Shown: piece by piece, positions 1-9,870 of the stretch
Position numbering within the stretch: the stretch's first letter is position 1
Layout: every line of letters begins with the position of its first letter
NCBI RefSeq assembly: GCF_038397775.1
Contig: NZ_CP151650.1
Span: 2,666,001-2,730,000 of the forward strand
DNA from: Pseudomonas sp. RC10
GTDB taxonomy: Bacteria; Pseudomonadota; Gammaproteobacteria; Pseudomonadales; Pseudomonadaceae
Direction of reading: 5' to 3'
DNA length: 64,000 nt
Made by a program: the position numbers and the translations under genes
The notes under the pieces: generated by a model
What the model saw: only the letters and a program-made list of their open reading frames with translations
What the model was told of the DNA's origin: nothing
Database searches by the model: none

Positions 1-1
1 G

Positions 2-3000
2 GGTCTGCTCGATGATTTCACCGGGTCCTTGATCGCTTTTTGGGATCGTGCGGGTGCAGACGGCGCCACGCCCTGTACCCGCTTGGCGAATGCCTTGGCT
101 CAGCGGCGCCCGGAAAACACTGACGCGAGCGTTTTCGAACAGCAGGCGCTGGCGATACTTGATGCGCAACTCGCCGATCTTCAGGCCATTCCCTCGCTTG
201 GCCTGAATGACTTCGACGAGATCGAGCGCTACGTGGCCAAGACCACGGACATCCTGCCGTGGCTGAGCGACGCACAAGACGCCGCGATTGCCCGGCACCT
301 GTCACGGATCGAGCAGGTGCCGGGCTGGTTGAGCCGTGCCTCGTCCGCCGACCGTCTCGATTTCAGCCGCCGACTCGCGGCTTTGGCGGTCGTGAACGCG
401 CGAGCGGCGGGACGCTGCTGGGACGATGACGTGCCGCCGCTGCTCGATTACGCGCGCAAGACCCTGCAAGACCTGATGCGTGGCGATCACCCGGACGTCA
501 CCTGGCTGACACTGGACGACGTCACGGTGCACATCGACAAGGTGGTAGCCGTCCCTGTGCCGTCGGCGGGGCAGTTCATTCCCATTGGCAGCATCGAACA
601 TCAGCGCATGAGCGTGGCCCACTTTGCGTTGGGCAACCTGTGCAGTGTTCCCAGCGGCACGATCGTATTGTCGTTGCGCGATGGCGGACCGCTGCCGCGA
701 TGGCTGACGATCGACTACCTTAAGCAGTTGGTGGTGCGGGCTGACATCGGCCGTGCGTATCCGACGTTGGTGCGTCAGTATTTGATGACTGACCCTGTAG
801 AGGTGTCGCGACGGCAACGGCTGTTCGGCGACCAACTGCGTGTGCAACTGCCGCTGAAGGCGCTGGAGCAGAAACTCCGTGGCGAAGGTGGGCTGACGGA
901 CGCGGGCTATCGGCGGGTCTGTTCGCTGTTTGGGCGTTCTGCTGCACACCTTGGCAGCGACACGGTGTTGCGCCCGCTGGCGTGGGTGGCGCAGCCGGGC
1001 GCCGTGGCGGATGACGTCTGCAACCAGTTCGTGATCGGTGCGTCGGATACCGCTGTGGGTCCGTTCGTGTTGTATCGACCCTTGGCGCCGATGCCGCTGA
1101 TGGAGTTTGCCACGTGGCTGGAACTGCGCAGTGCCATTGCCAGGACAGGCGAACTGCAAGACGACGCGCTCGTCTGGATGACCGATCATGGGCGGCAGCG
1201 CTACGCCAACGGCGGCTTCGATCAACCTCACATCGTCCGTTTCGGGCTGGGCTCCGATTTCACGCCGATCGAGAACCCCGCACCGGCGCAACTGGCGGTC
1301 GCCAACGTGGACGGTGACGTGCTCGTTGCCCTGTTCAATGCGAACGCCCGGGCGCTGGTGGAGCTCGCGGATCGCGACTCCGTATCCAATGCCGAAAGCC
1401 GCTGGGCCATGATTCAGCGGGCAGGCTGGCTCGGGCTGGACCTGGTGATGCCGTTTCTGTCGGGCGCGGTCGGCAACGCGTTGTGGCTCGTGCAGCTGAT
1501 GAGTGCCGTGGATCAAGTGCTGGTGGCGCGCAAGCGTGCGGTCGGTCACCCGGAGCGGCAAGCGTGGACGGCGCTGTTGCTGACGGTGTCCATGATGCTT
1601 ATGCACGAAGGATTCGTGCCCCGCCTGCGAACGCCCCGAGCCGAAGTCGCGGAGGGGGAGGCGACGCGGGCAGGGCATGGGCCCACCGAAGCGCCGGAGA
1701 CGGTGGTCGGCGAGTCGCAGGCGACTGTCCTGACACCCTTGCTGGATTTTTCCTGGTCCAGCGTGCGGCATCGGCTGACCCCGGCACAGGCCCGAGACCT
1801 TGAACGTCTGAAAGTCATGCCTGAGCCGGACTTGGGTGCGCTGTCGGCGGAACCGGGCAGGGAAGGCCTGTACTTGCACGACGGACAGTGGCACGCCCGG
1901 CTGGACAGCGGCGTGTACCGCGTGGCGTTCAGGGATGAAAACGTGCGAGTGATCGACCCTCGGTCCTCGGCAATCGTGGGTCCCAGGCTACGGCGCACAG
2001 GCGGGCGGTGGACACTGGATCTGTCCCTCGGCTTGCGGGGCGGAGGTCCGAAACGTAACGCCCGACAGGTTGCCTTGGAAAACGCCGCAAAGCTCAAGGC
2101 GGTGACTGAGCGTGAAGCGGTGCTGGATCAGCACCAGGTCGTGCTGTTTCGACGGTTCGTCGGCTGGAACAAAACGTGTCGAGGTGCGAAAACGCAGCTG
2201 CCCGGCACCTTGTACGACCTGATCGAAACCGACCTGAACGAACTGAAAGCCATCGTTGAGGAACGCCAGCGCTTACAGGCTTCCTTGCGACCCGCCGACC
2301 GAGCACCCGAGACGACCGTGGCCAAAGACCTTCAGGCGCTGGTCCGACGTATCGCGTTTTACGAGGGCGTGTTGCTGCAAAACCTCGTCAAGCTGGCGCG
2401 CAACCAAATGGACCGGCTTGAAGCGGTTTCAGTGTCGGCGGTGACGCAAGAGAACGTGGACGGCTACGTGGCGCTGTTCGAAGACATGTTGCAGATCGAA
2501 GAGCGGGGGACCCAGTGGTCCGGACTCAGGGAAAGCCTGTGGCAGCAACTGCGGGACGTGCCCAAGGTGGGCGAAAAAATCTGGCATGACGAGGTGCTGG
2601 ATCTGGTCCGCAGCAATGTGTTTACCCAGTTGGACTGGCGGGCGACGCGTTTGTGGTCGCTGTTGGAACTAAGCTTCAGCAAGGATGTGATTCTGTCCAA
2701 ACAGGGCAGCCTGGAGCTCAAATCATTGCGCACGGACGACCGCCTCCATGCGGCGGTCAGTTCTCAGATCGAGCTGGAAAAACCCAACGATTACACCCTC
2801 GCCGAGCAGATCGACGTGCTTGAAAGCTCGTTGCGTGAATACGATCGAGGCATCCTTATCGCTGTGTGCGCCCAGCAAAGCGTGCCCGAAGCGTTCGACC
2901 CGGTGCGATTCACCCGTTTTCTGGAGGAGTTTGGCTGGATCGCCGACCGGGCGGAAAAACGCTTGTCGGATCTGATCCGTGAAAGCACCGAGCCTGTGGC

Positions 3001-3874
3001 GCGTCCTGTGGATTACGCGCCACGCGTTCGGCAGCCGCGCAAACGGGTGTTCAAGACCCGCGCCCACCGCACGTTGGTGGGGCAGTTGCGCGAAGGCGAA
3101 CCCGATATGCCGGGTGCGGTGGTCGATGTCACGCAATCCATGGGCAACACCGTGATCGAGACGTACCACCTGCATGAGAACGGGGAGTGGGTCGAGGTTG
3201 AAACGGTCGCGCCTGCTCAACCTGAAAAGCCCGTGCCTGTGGTGGCACTGGCGGAACTCAAACGTCAGGCCACCTCGTTGTTGGAGCGCGTCGAGGCAGA
3301 CATTGCCAACGCCCGGCGTCAGTCGAAAAAGGCGGATGAGCCTGCGGACATGCAGGACATCCTGACCCACAAGGCCGACCGGCTGACGGCGCTCGCGGAA
3401 AAGCTCACGAGCACGACGGACAGTGACGAAGCGGCTCAGGTTCAGGTGAGCGCGTTGCGGGCGTCGGCCTCCCGGCTGGTGGAGGAGGGACGGACCTTGC
3501 GCATCGAGATGATCAAGGCGCAACCGCCGACGGCGGGACGTCTCGCCTGGTTGGCTCAGGAGCGTGAGGTGGACATCGCCCGGTTCGAGGGGCGCAAGAA
3601 TGTGTCAGGCGCCAAACGAAACGATTTCCTGCAGGAATACGTGATCCGTGACACGGATCAGCGGGTGCTGTGGTGGGCGCATTTTCATTACGCCAGTGAA
3701 AACGCGGCAGCCGAGGCGTTCACCGCTGCTCACCTGAAACTCCCGGAGCAGCGGTTTGTGGGGTACAAGGCGCAGGTCAAGGCGGCGAAGGAGAGCAAGG
3801 ACGTGATTCGCGTGTACCGCAGCGCCATCGGCAAGGAGATCGCGCAGCGGTTGTTTCTGAGCCTCGCGGGCTAG
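2..3874 (+). CDS. Giant toxin-like protein (DUF6543 type), 3' part
   Basis: The frame is already open at the left edge of the window, so the true start lies outside and about 1,290 C-terminal residues are visible. By general resemblance (an FWDRAGADG-type stretch, then a long helical region with a YARKTLQDL segment) I assign it to the very large Pseudomonas proteins annotated as dermonecrotic-toxin-like or DUF6543. There is one hydrophobic patch near the middle (around LGLDLVMPFLSGAVGNALWL), typical of these proteins, and long charged helical stretches toward the C-terminus. No catalytic motif is recognisable in the visible part. It converges on the next gene with one base between stop codons. 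The family call is from memory of sequence style; an unrelated large effector or adhesin is possible. Confidence 0.55.
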   Translation, partial: GLLDDFTGSLIAFWDRAGADGATPCTRLANALAQRRPENTDASVFEQQALAILDAQLADLQAIPSLGLNDFDEIERYVAKTTDILPWLSDAQDAAIARHLSRIEQVPGWLSRASSADRLDFSRRLAALAVVNARAAGRCWDDDVPPLLDYARKTLQDLMRGDHPDVTWLTLDDVTVHIDKVVAVPVPSAGQFIPIGSIEHQRMSVAHFALGNLCSVPSGTIVLSLRDGGPLPRWLTIDYLKQLVVRADIGRAYPTLVRQYLMTDPVEVSRRQRLFGDQLRVQLPLKALEQKLRGEGGLTDAGYRRVCSLFGRSAAHLGSDTVLRPLAWVAQPGAVADDVCNQFVIGASDTAVGPFVLYRPLAPMPLMEFATWLELRSAIARTGELQDDALVWMTDHGRQRYANGGFDQPHIVRFGLGSDFTPIENPAPAQLAVANVDGDVLVALFNANARALVELADRDSVSNAESRWAMIQRAGWLGLDLVMPFLSGAVGNALWLVQLMSAVDQVLVARKRAVGHPERQAWTALLLTVSMMLMHEGFVPRLRTPRAEVAEGEATRAGHGPTEAPETVVGESQATVLTPLLDFSWSSVRHRLTPAQARDLERLKVMPEPDLGALSAEPGREGLYLHDGQWHARLDSGVYRVAFRDENVRVIDPRSSAIVGPRLRRTGGRWTLDLSLGLRGGGPKRNARQVALENAAKLKAVTEREAVLDQHQVVLFRRFVGWNKTCRGAKTQLPGTLYDLIETDLNELKAIVEERQRLQASLRPADRAPETTVAKDLQALVRRIAFYEGVLLQNLVKLARNQMDRLEAVSVSAVTQENVDGYVALFEDMLQIEERGTQWSGLRESLWQQLRDVPKVGEKIWHDEVLDLVRSNVFTQLDWRATRLWSLLELSFSKDVILSKQGSLELKSLRTDDRLHAAVSSQIELEKPNDYTLAEQIDVLESSLREYDRGILIAVCAQQSVPEAFDPVRFTRFLEEFGWIADRAEKRLSDLIRESTEPVARPVDYAPRVRQPRKRVFKTRAHRTLVGQLREGEPDMPGAVVDVTQSMGNTVIETYHLHENGEWVEVETVAPAQPEKPVPVVALAELKRQATSLLERVEADIANARRQSKKADEPADMQDILTHKADRLTALAEKLTSTTDSDEAAQVQVSALRASASRLVEEGRTLRIEMIKAQPPTAGRLAWLAQEREVDIARFEGRKNVSGAKRNDFLQEYVIRDTDQRVLWWAHFHYASENAAAEAFTAAHLKLPEQRFVGYKAQVKAAKESKDVIRVYRSAIGKEIAQRLFLSLAG

Positions 3875-3875
3875 C

Positions 3876-4442
3876 TTATTTAAGCAGGGCCTCGCGCAGG
3901 TCAGTCGACAGACCGTCCGGCGCCAGCCAGATCGCGAAATACACCTTTGCCAGCTCAGGGTCGGGGCTGGCAAAGATCACCTTGCCATTGCGCGTCAGGT
4001 TCAAGCCATCGGTGCGGTCCCAGGTCAGGTCGTAACGGTCGCCTTTGACGATGTTCTGGAAGCTTTGGTGCAGGCGGTCGAGTTCGGGTTTCAAGCGAAC
4101 GAGGGTGTCTTGCGGCTGTTGTTTTTCGAGGGCCGCGTTGGCGGCCTTGATCACGTCCTGGCGGTCGATGTCCCGAAAATAATACAGCTCAAGTTTCTGG
4201 GGTGACTGGGTGAACGCAGCCTGTTTGGCGCTGATTGAAGGCTCGGCATAAAAGGCGGCGGCGTAAACGTCGGTCCAGAGGTAGGTGAGGATCGCCTGGT
4301 TCTTGCGCTCCAGCGCCGGGGAATGGCCGTCGAGCCGGGCAGGGAAGTTGGCCTGCTTGAGCAAGTCCGCCTGAGACGCCATGGCCATCGGGCTGGCGAA
4401 CGCGGCAAGCAGGAGCATCCAGTGAATGAGGCGGTGGCGCAT
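3876..4442 (-). CDS. Chalcone isomerase-like periplasmic protein
   Basis: The 188-residue protein begins with a clear Sec signal peptide (MRHRLIHWMLLLAAFASPMAMA, cleavage likely after AMA-SQ), so the mature protein should be periplasmic. The body (LYYFRDIDRQDVIKAANAAL, then TWDRTDGLNLTRNGKVIF) matches the bacterial chalcone-isomerase-like family. Members have the chalcone isomerase fold, but an enzymatic role in bacteria is generally not established. It is a single gene, convergent with the giant protein gene and divergent from sthA. Confidence 0.7.
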   Translation of the reverse strand: MRHRLIHWMLLLAAFASPMAMASQADLLKQANFPARLDGHSPALERKNQAILTYLWTDVYAAAFYAEPSISAKQAAFTQSPQKLELYYFRDIDRQDVIKAANAALEKQQPQDTLVRLKPELDRLHQSFQNIVKGDRYDLTWDRTDGLNLTRNGKVIFASPDPELAKVYFAIWLAPDGLSTDLREALLK

Positions 4443-4949
4443 GAGGGTGTCTTCTGTGGCGAGGGGGTGAGGTAAGGGTATGACATTTTTAGCGGTGCGC
4501 GGTGCGGCGGGGTATGCAAACGGCCTACGCTATTCGCACAGACATGGCGGTGCATCTCCAGCGACCGATAGATTTTTCGCGAATAAATTCGCTCCCACAG
4601 TGAAGACCGCATCCTGCCTGATGCCGAGTCGCGCCGTCGAATCCCTGTAGTTGTACGGCAAAAAACGCCCTCCACGCCTCAACCCCACAAAAAATGCAGC
4701 TTTTATTGGGATTCCCCCCACCAACACATTTATCATCCGCACCCATTGGGCATTTTCCGCGCCTCACCAGGGTGACGAGTGTCACGTAACGCAGACAAAA
4801 TTGGCCTGCGACGCGACCAAGGGTTAATGTTCCCCGCGACGCCGGACGATTAGACTGCGCCGCGAGTTTCGATTCTTCATGCCGCCAGGCGCGGCATGGG
4901 TTAGCCAGAGACGCCAGAGTGGCGCCTCGGCCTGTTCTAAGGAGTACGC
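4443..4949. other. Gene-free interval upstream of sthA
   Basis: About 500 bases separate the divergent chalcone-isomerase-like gene and sthA. I see one single-copy REP element (4573-4600) and otherwise no supported gene; short frames here have no ribosome binding site or recognisable product. The promoters of both flanking genes must lie here. The sthA ribosome binding site is the AAGGAG at about 4938-4943. Confidence 0.6.
4573..4600 (-). repeat. Single REP element
   Basis: TTTTTCGCGAATAAATTCGC followed by TCCCACAG is a Pseudomonas REP unit of the same family as the copies at 14.9 and 19.4 kb. It has no inverted partner nearby. Confidence 0.75.
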
Positions 4950-6344
4950 ATGGCTGTCTACAACTACGACGTAGTGGTACTGGGTTCCGGCCCAGCTGGA
5001 GAAGGCGCGGCAATGAACGCCGCCAAGGCTGGGCGCAAGGTAGCCATGGTCGACAGCCGTCGGCAGGTCGGCGGCAACTGCACCCACCTGGGCACGATCC
5101 CGTCCAAGGCGTTGCGTCACTCGGTCAAGCAGATCATCCAGTTCAACACCAACCCGATGTTCCGGGCCATTGGCGAGCCGCGCTGGTTTTCGTTCCCGGA
5201 CGTGCTGAAAAGCGCTGAAAAAGTCATCAACAAACAGGTCGCATCCCGCACTGGCTACTACGCCCGCAATCGCGTCGACGTGTTCTTCGGCACCGGCAGC
5301 TTTGCCGACGAGCGCACCGTTGACGTGGTCTGCGACACCGGCGTCGTGGAAAAGCTGGTCGCCAACCAGATCATCATCGCCACCGGCTCACGGCCTTATC
5401 GCCCAGCGGATATCGACTTTTCCCACAAGCGTATCTACGACAGCGACACCATCCTCAGCATCAGCCACACCCCGCGCAAGCTGATCATTTACGGGGCTGG
5501 CGTGATCGGTTGCGAATACGCGTCGATCTTCAGCGGTCTGGGCGTGGACGTCGAGCTGATCGACAACCGTGACCAGTTGCTGAGCTTCCTCGACGCCGAA
5601 ATCTCCCAAGGCCTGAGCTATCACTTCAGCAACAACAACGTGATGGTGCGCCACAACGAAGAGTACGAGCGCGTCGAAGGCCTCGAAAACGGCGTGATCC
5701 TGCACCTCAAGTCCGGCAAGAAAGTGAAGGCCGACGCCTTGCTGTGGTGCAACGGTCGGACCGGCAACACCGACAGACTGGGTCTGGAAAACGTCGGCAT
5801 CAAGGCCAACGGCCGTGGCCAGATCGAAGTCGACGAGGAGTACCGCACCAGCAAGCCCAACATTTTTGGCGCGGGCGACGTGATTGGCTGGCCGAGTCTG
5901 GCGAGTGCAGCGTACGACCAGGGGCGTTCGGCGTCGGGCAAGGCGGTGGACAACGGCACCTGGCGCTTCGTCAACGACGTGCCGACTGGCATTTACACCA
6001 TCCCGGAAATCAGCTCGATCGGTCAGAACGAACACGACCTGACCCAGGCCAAGGTGCCGTACGAAGTGGGCAAGGCATTCTTCAAAAGCATGGCCCGTGC
6101 GCAGATCTCCAACGAGCCAGTGGGCATGTTGAAGATCCTGTTCCACCGCGAAACCCTGCAGATTCTCGGCGTGCATTGCTTCGGCGACCAGGCGTCGGAG
6201 ATCGTGCACATCGGTCAGGCGATCATGAGCCAGCCCGGCGAGGCGAATACCCTCAAGTATTTCGTCAATACCACGTTCAACTACCCGACCATGGCCGAAG
6301 CCTATCGGGTCGCGGCATACGACGGCCTCAACCGGCTTTTTTGA
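4950..6344 (+). CDS. sthA: Soluble pyridine nucleotide transhydrogenase
   Basis: The 464-residue cytosolic flavoprotein transfers hydride between NADPH and NAD+ and balances reducing power. The N-terminal FAD site is [17 protein letters not shown]. The sequence [15 protein letters not shown] replaces the usual CxxxxC redox disulfide of dihydrolipoamide-dehydrogenase relatives; having only the first cysteine is a hallmark of SthA. A second dinucleotide fold begins at [13 protein letters not shown], the FAD-binding [10 protein letters not shown] motif follows, and the C-terminal dimerisation domain is complete. Length is normal for the family. Start ATG follows AAGGAG at good spacing. Confidence 0.97.
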   Translation: MAVYNYDVVVLGSGPAGEGAAMNAAKAGRKVAMVDSRRQVGGNCTHLGTIPSKALRHSVKQIIQFNTNPMFRAIGEPRWFSFPDVLKSAEKVINKQVASRTGYYARNRVDVFFGTGSFADERTVDVVCDTGVVEKLVANQIIIATGSRPYRPADIDFSHKRIYDSDTILSISHTPRKLIIYGAGVIGCEYASIFSGLGVDVELIDNRDQLLSFLDAEISQGLSYHFSNNNVMVRHNEEYERVEGLENGVILHLKSGKKVKADALLWCNGRTGNTDRLGLENVGIKANGRGQIEVDEEYRTSKPNIFGAGDVIGWPSLASAAYDQGRSASGKAVDNGTWRFVNDVPTGIYTIPEISSIGQNEHDLTQAKVPYEVGKAFFKSMARAQISNEPVGMLKILFHRETLQILGVHCFGDQASEIVHIGQAIMSQPGEANTLKYFVNTTFNYPTMAEAYRVAAYDGLNRLF

Positions 6345-6386
6345 GCGGCTCCGGCCGGTGGCCTGAGCCGGCCGGGGAGACCGATT

Positions 6387-7109
6387 TCAGTAATTCCCGA
6401 GGGTGGCGCTGGCCAAACCGGGAAAGTCTGTAATCAGGCTGTCAACGCCGAAGTCGGCGAGTCTGCGCATCAGCGCGGGCTCGTTGACGGTCCAGACGGA
6501 CACATGCAGGCCCAGGGTCTGTGCTTTCTTCAGGCGCTCGGGCGTGCAGTGCGTCCAGTTCAGCGCCAGAATCTCGCAGCCATAGCTCGTGGCGACCTTC
6601 AACGGGTCGAGCCACGCGTATTCCGCCACCAGCCCTCGCGACAGGTCCGGGGTCAGCTCCAGCGCCGCCTTGAGCACTTCCCGCGAACTCGACGTAATGG
6701 TGACCCTGTCCAGCAGACCGTGACGTTGCGCCATCTCGCGGATCGCCAATACGGTCGTGGCCGCTCGGGTGCGTGACGCGCTCTTGACTTCCAGTTGCCA
6801 GTGGTCGAAATCGCATTTCTCGAACAGCTCTTCCAGGCGCGGAATCGGGCACGGATTGACCCAGCCCGGGCCGCCCTTGCGCGCGTCGTAGGTCACCAGG
6901 TCCTTCGCATCATGCTCGACCACTTTGCCGCGCCGGTCGGTGGTGCGTTTCAGGGTCGGGTCGTGGATGACCATCAGTTCGCCGTCACGGGACAGGTGCA
7001 GGTCCAGTTCACAACGCTTGACCCCGTGCTTCAGGCATTCCTGAAAGCTGGTGAGGGTGTTTTCCGGTGCTTCGCCTTTAGCGCCGCGGTGGCCATAGAT
7101 AAGGGTCAC
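6387..7109 (-). CDS. Glycerophosphodiester phosphodiesterase
   Basis: The product hydrolyses glycerophosphodiesters to glycerol-3-phosphate and an alcohol, recycling phospholipid head groups. The TIM-barrel GDPD domain spans the whole protein: it begins YGHRGAKGEAPENT (catalytic His and Arg, metal-binding Glu), then CELDLHLSRDGELMVIHD supplies the metal ligands and second histidine. I start it at the GTG at 7107-7109, 240 residues, because AAGGAGT sits just upstream and family members begin directly at this point. A longer frame to 7244 would overlap the neighbouring PilZ gene. No signal peptide, so cytosolic. Confidence 0.92.
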   Translation of the reverse strand: MTLIYGHRGAKGEAPENTLTSFQECLKHGVKRCELDLHLSRDGELMVIHDPTLKRTTDRRGKVVEHDAKDLVTYDARKGGPGWVNPCPIPRLEELFEKCDFDHWQLEVKSASRTRAATTVLAIREMAQRHGLLDRVTITSSSREVLKAALELTPDLSRGLVAEYAWLDPLKVATSYGCEILALNWTHCTPERLKKAQTLGLHVSVWTVNEPALMRRLADFGVDSLITDFPGLASATLGNY

Positions 7110-7149
7110 AAATACTCCTTGAATTACGAAGGCGCCTACAGGCTCAAAA

Positions 7150-7737
7150 TCAGGATGGATCAGGGGTGTTTTGCTCTCGGGCCAGGCGTCGTTGCGCGGC
7201 TTGTCGTTGCAGGATGTGTCTGGCCAGAAGCTGTCGCTGGGCATCGCTCAGCTCGACCCACTCGGTGCCGATCTCGAAATCGCCAAGGGTGAGGGACTGG
7301 GATTGCGTGACCCTGGCCCGCAGCATCATCCCGGACGCCTGGGGCATGAGCACCATTTTGACCGACAACAGGCTGCCGACGGGGAAGGGCTGGTGAGCGT
7401 TGAATTGCAGGCCGCCCTCGGACATGATCACTTTTTGCGGAGCGCCGAGCTTGCCTAGAACCGTCTGAGCCACCACTTGACCGAGCAAATCGATTCGTTT
7501 GCTCATGGCCCGCAGGAAGCTGTTGGTGGTACGGTCGCGGTCGTCGAGCTGGCGCAGCAGATGCTGCGATTCGAACTCGGCGACGTGCAACTCGCTCAGC
7601 AGATCGAAGAGGGTCGAGGTGTCCCGATGAGCGAGCTCATCGACCGAGCCGGACGCTGGAATGCGTTGAATTTCCAGTGCGACGCTGTCCTCGATACGGT
7701 AGTATTCGCGGCGTTCTTCTTCATCTAATGTCGACAT
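7150..7737 (-). CDS. PilZ domain protein
   Basis: The 195-residue cytosolic protein begins with EERREYYRIEDSVALEI, the RxxxR-type entry of a PilZ domain that would contact cyclic di-GMP. A helical segment follows (about residues 35-100), then a second beta region with MSEGGLQFNAHQPFPVGSLL, which fits the D/NxSxxG half of PilZ with changes. The usual strict DxSxxG is not present, so c-di-GMP binding is not certain. It lies upstream of the phosphodiesterase gene on the same strand, 40 bases apart. Confidence 0.75.
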   Translation of the reverse strand: MSTLDEEERREYYRIEDSVALEIQRIPASGSVDELAHRDTSTLFDLLSELHVAEFESQHLLRQLDDRDRTTNSFLRAMSKRIDLLGQVVAQTVLGKLGAPQKVIMSEGGLQFNAHQPFPVGSLLSVKMVLMPQASGMMLRARVTQSQSLTLGDFEIGTEWVELSDAQRQLLARHILQRQAAQRRLAREQNTPDPS

Positions 7738-7863
7738 GGCGAACCCATGGTAGCGGCGGTTGTCAGAGTGATTGCTCTCGTTTGCGACTCAGCGATTCGA
7801 GTGTAAAGCCGCAGGCCCAGGCCCGCCACAAGGACGTTCCCATTCCTCCGAACAAGCCCCTAC

Positions 7864-9114
7864 ATGTTCAGACCTCTTTTTGTATTTATCGGCACGCGTT
7901 ACACCCGTGCAAAACGCCGTAATCATTTTGTCTCCTTCATTTCCCTGACGTCGATGATCGGTCTCGCCCTGGGCGTCGTGGTGATGATAGTCGTGTTATC
8001 GGTCATGAACGGTTTCGATCATGAGATGCGCACCCGCGTCCTTGGCATGGTGCCCCACGCGACCATCGAATCCGGCGAGCCGATCAGCGACTGGCAAAGC
8101 CTCGCGGCGAAGGTCAAGCAGAACCCTCAGGTTGAAGCCATTGCGCCGTTCACCCAGATGCAGGGCCTGCTGACCAACAACGGCAATGTGCAGAAAATCC
8201 TGCTCAATGCCATCGACCCGGTTCAGGAACGCAAAGTTTCGATTATCGATGGCTTCATGAAACAGGGCCGACTTGACGACCTCGTGTCAGGCGGCTTCGG
8301 CGTAGTCATCGGCGACAAGGCCGCGACCAAGCTGGGCGTCGGCATCGGCGACAAAGTCACTTTCGTCTCGCCTGAAGTCACGGTCACGCCCGCCGGGATG
8401 TTCCCGCGCATGAAGCGCTTCACCGTGGTCGGCATCTTCCACGTCGGCGCGGGCGAACTCGACGGCTACCTCGGCGTGACCAACCTTCAGGACCTGGCCC
8501 GTCTGCACCGCTGGAAGCCTGATCAAGTGCAGGGGCTGCGCCTGAAATTCACCGACCTGTTCAAGGCACCGCGCACGGCTTACGACATCGCCCAGAGCCT
8601 CGGCGATCACCAGTATTACTCCCGGGACTGGACCCGCACCCACGGCAACCTGTATCAGGCCATCGGCATGGAGAAATCCATCATTGGCCTGCTCTTGCTG
8701 CTGATCGTGGCGGTGGCGGCGTTCAACATCATTTCGACGCTGGTGATGGTGGTCAACGACAAGCGTGGCGACATCGCGATCTTGCGCACGCTGGGGGCGA
8801 CGCCAGGGCAGATCATGGCGATCTTCATGGTGCAGGGCACGGTGATCGGTGTGGTCGGCACGGCGATTGGCGCGGCCGTCGGCACTCTTGCTGCACTGAA
8901 CGTCAGTGCCGCGATCTCGGCGCTGGAAGGCCTGATCGGGCACAAGTTTCTCAACGCGGATGTCTATTTCATCGACTATCTGCCTTCGCAATTGATGACC
9001 AGTGACGTGCTGATGGTATGCGGCGCGGCCCTGGTCCTGAGTTTCCTCGCCACCTTGTATCCCGCCTGGCGTGCCGCGCGCACCCAGCCGGCGGAGGCGC
9101 TACGTTATGAGTGA
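7864..9114 (+). CDS. lolC: Lipoprotein-releasing ABC permease LolC
   Basis: This 416-residue inner-membrane protein is one of two permease subunits of the LolCDE complex, which extracts mature lipoproteins from the inner membrane and hands them to LolA. One N-terminal membrane helix (around residues 20-45), a large periplasmic domain and three C-terminal FtsX-type helices (near 270-300, 320-350 and 375-400) are visible. The N-terminal signature [18 protein letters not shown] is shared with the downstream paralog. It overlaps lolD by eight bases, indicating translational coupling. Confidence 0.95.
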   Translation: MFRPLFVFIGTRYTRAKRRNHFVSFISLTSMIGLALGVVVMIVVLSVMNGFDHEMRTRVLGMVPHATIESGEPISDWQSLAAKVKQNPQVEAIAPFTQMQGLLTNNGNVQKILLNAIDPVQERKVSIIDGFMKQGRLDDLVSGGFGVVIGDKAATKLGVGIGDKVTFVSPEVTVTPAGMFPRMKRFTVVGIFHVGAGELDGYLGVTNLQDLARLHRWKPDQVQGLRLKFTDLFKAPRTAYDIAQSLGDHQYYSRDWTRTHGNLYQAIGMEKSIIGLLLLLIVAVAAFNIISTLVMVVNDKRGDIAILRTLGATPGQIMAIFMVQGTVIGVVGTAIGAAVGTLAALNVSAAISALEGLIGHKFLNADVYFIDYLPSQLMTSDVLMVCGAALVLSFLATLYPAWRAARTQPAEALRYE

Positions 9115-9805
9115 GTCGCGCATGAGTGATAAAGCTGTACTGAGTTGCCGCAACCTGGGCAAATCCTACGAGGAAGGCCCGGAATCCGTGGTCGTGCTGT
9201 CGGGCCTGCAACTGGAGTTGCACCCTGGCGAACGCGTGGCGATTGTCGGCAGTTCCGGCTCCGGCAAAAGTACCTTGCTCAACCTGTTGGGCGGCCTGGA
9301 CACGCCGACCGAGGGCAGCGTATGGCTCGCTGGCGAAGAGCTGTCCGCGTTGAATGAAAAGGCCCGTGGCCTGCTGCGCAACCGGGCACTGGGTTTCGTG
9401 TATCAGTTTCACCATTTGCTGCCAGAGTTCACCGCGCTGGAGAACGTCTGCATGCCGCTCCTGATCGGCAAGACCCCGATCCCGGAAGCCCGTCAGCGCG
9501 CCACCGCGTTGCTGGAGCGGGTAGGGCTCAAGCACCGCCTGGCGCACAAACCGTCCGAGCTGTCCGGTGGCGAACGCCAGCGGGTGGCCATTGCCCGGGC
9601 GCTGGTGAATCAGCCGGGTCTGGTGATGCTCGACGAACCGACCGGCAACCTCGATTCCCACACGGCCCAAGGCATTCAGGACCTGATGCTGGAGCTCAGC
9701 ACCTCGTCGCGCACCGCGTTTCTGGTGGTGACCCACGACCTGTCGCTGGCTCGCCAGATGGACCGCGTGTGGCGTCTGGAAGAAGGCCGTCTCGTCGAGG
9801 CGTGA
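9107..9805 (+). CDS. lolD: Lipoprotein-releasing ABC ATPase LolD
   Basis: The 232-residue ATPase subunit powers LolCDE. Walker A is GSSGSGKST, the signature is [15 protein letters not shown], Walker B is [12 protein letters not shown] and the switch histidine is in VVTHDLS. I chose the ATG at 9107, inside the lolC stop region, because the in-frame sequence upstream of it is lolC coding DNA; a second ATG five codons later is also possible. The order permease-ATPase-permease is the classical lol arrangement. Confidence 0.95.
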   Translation: MSESRMSDKAVLSCRNLGKSYEEGPESVVVLSGLQLELHPGERVAIVGSSGSGKSTLLNLLGGLDTPTEGSVWLAGEELSALNEKARGLLRNRALGFVYQFHHLLPEFTALENVCMPLLIGKTPIPEARQRATALLERVGLKHRLAHKPSELSGGERQRVAIARALVNQPGLVMLDEPTGNLDSHTAQGIQDLMLELSTSSRTAFLVVTHDLSLARQMDRVWRLEEGRLVEA

Positions 9806-9814
9806 TGCATTGAA

Positions 9815-9840
9815 CCCGACGCCCGCTTCATGGCGTCGGG
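9815..9840 (+). other. Perfect hairpin between lolD and lolE
   Basis: CCCGACGCC and GGCGTCGGG form a perfect nine-base stem around an eight-base loop directly after the lolD stop. There is no strong T tract (GTGTTCCTATTT follows), so it may be a weak attenuator or an RNA-stabilising element lowering or separating lolE expression. Confidence 0.5.
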
Positions 9841-9870
9841 GTGTTCCTATTTAGCTACGGTGCTCCACGA

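Noticed and set aside
302..1894. Long 530-residue frame antisense to the giant protein gene
   Set aside because: Arg/His/Gln-rich composition is typical of the reverse complement of GC-rich coding DNA; the forward frame is longer, open from the edge and has coherent protein features.
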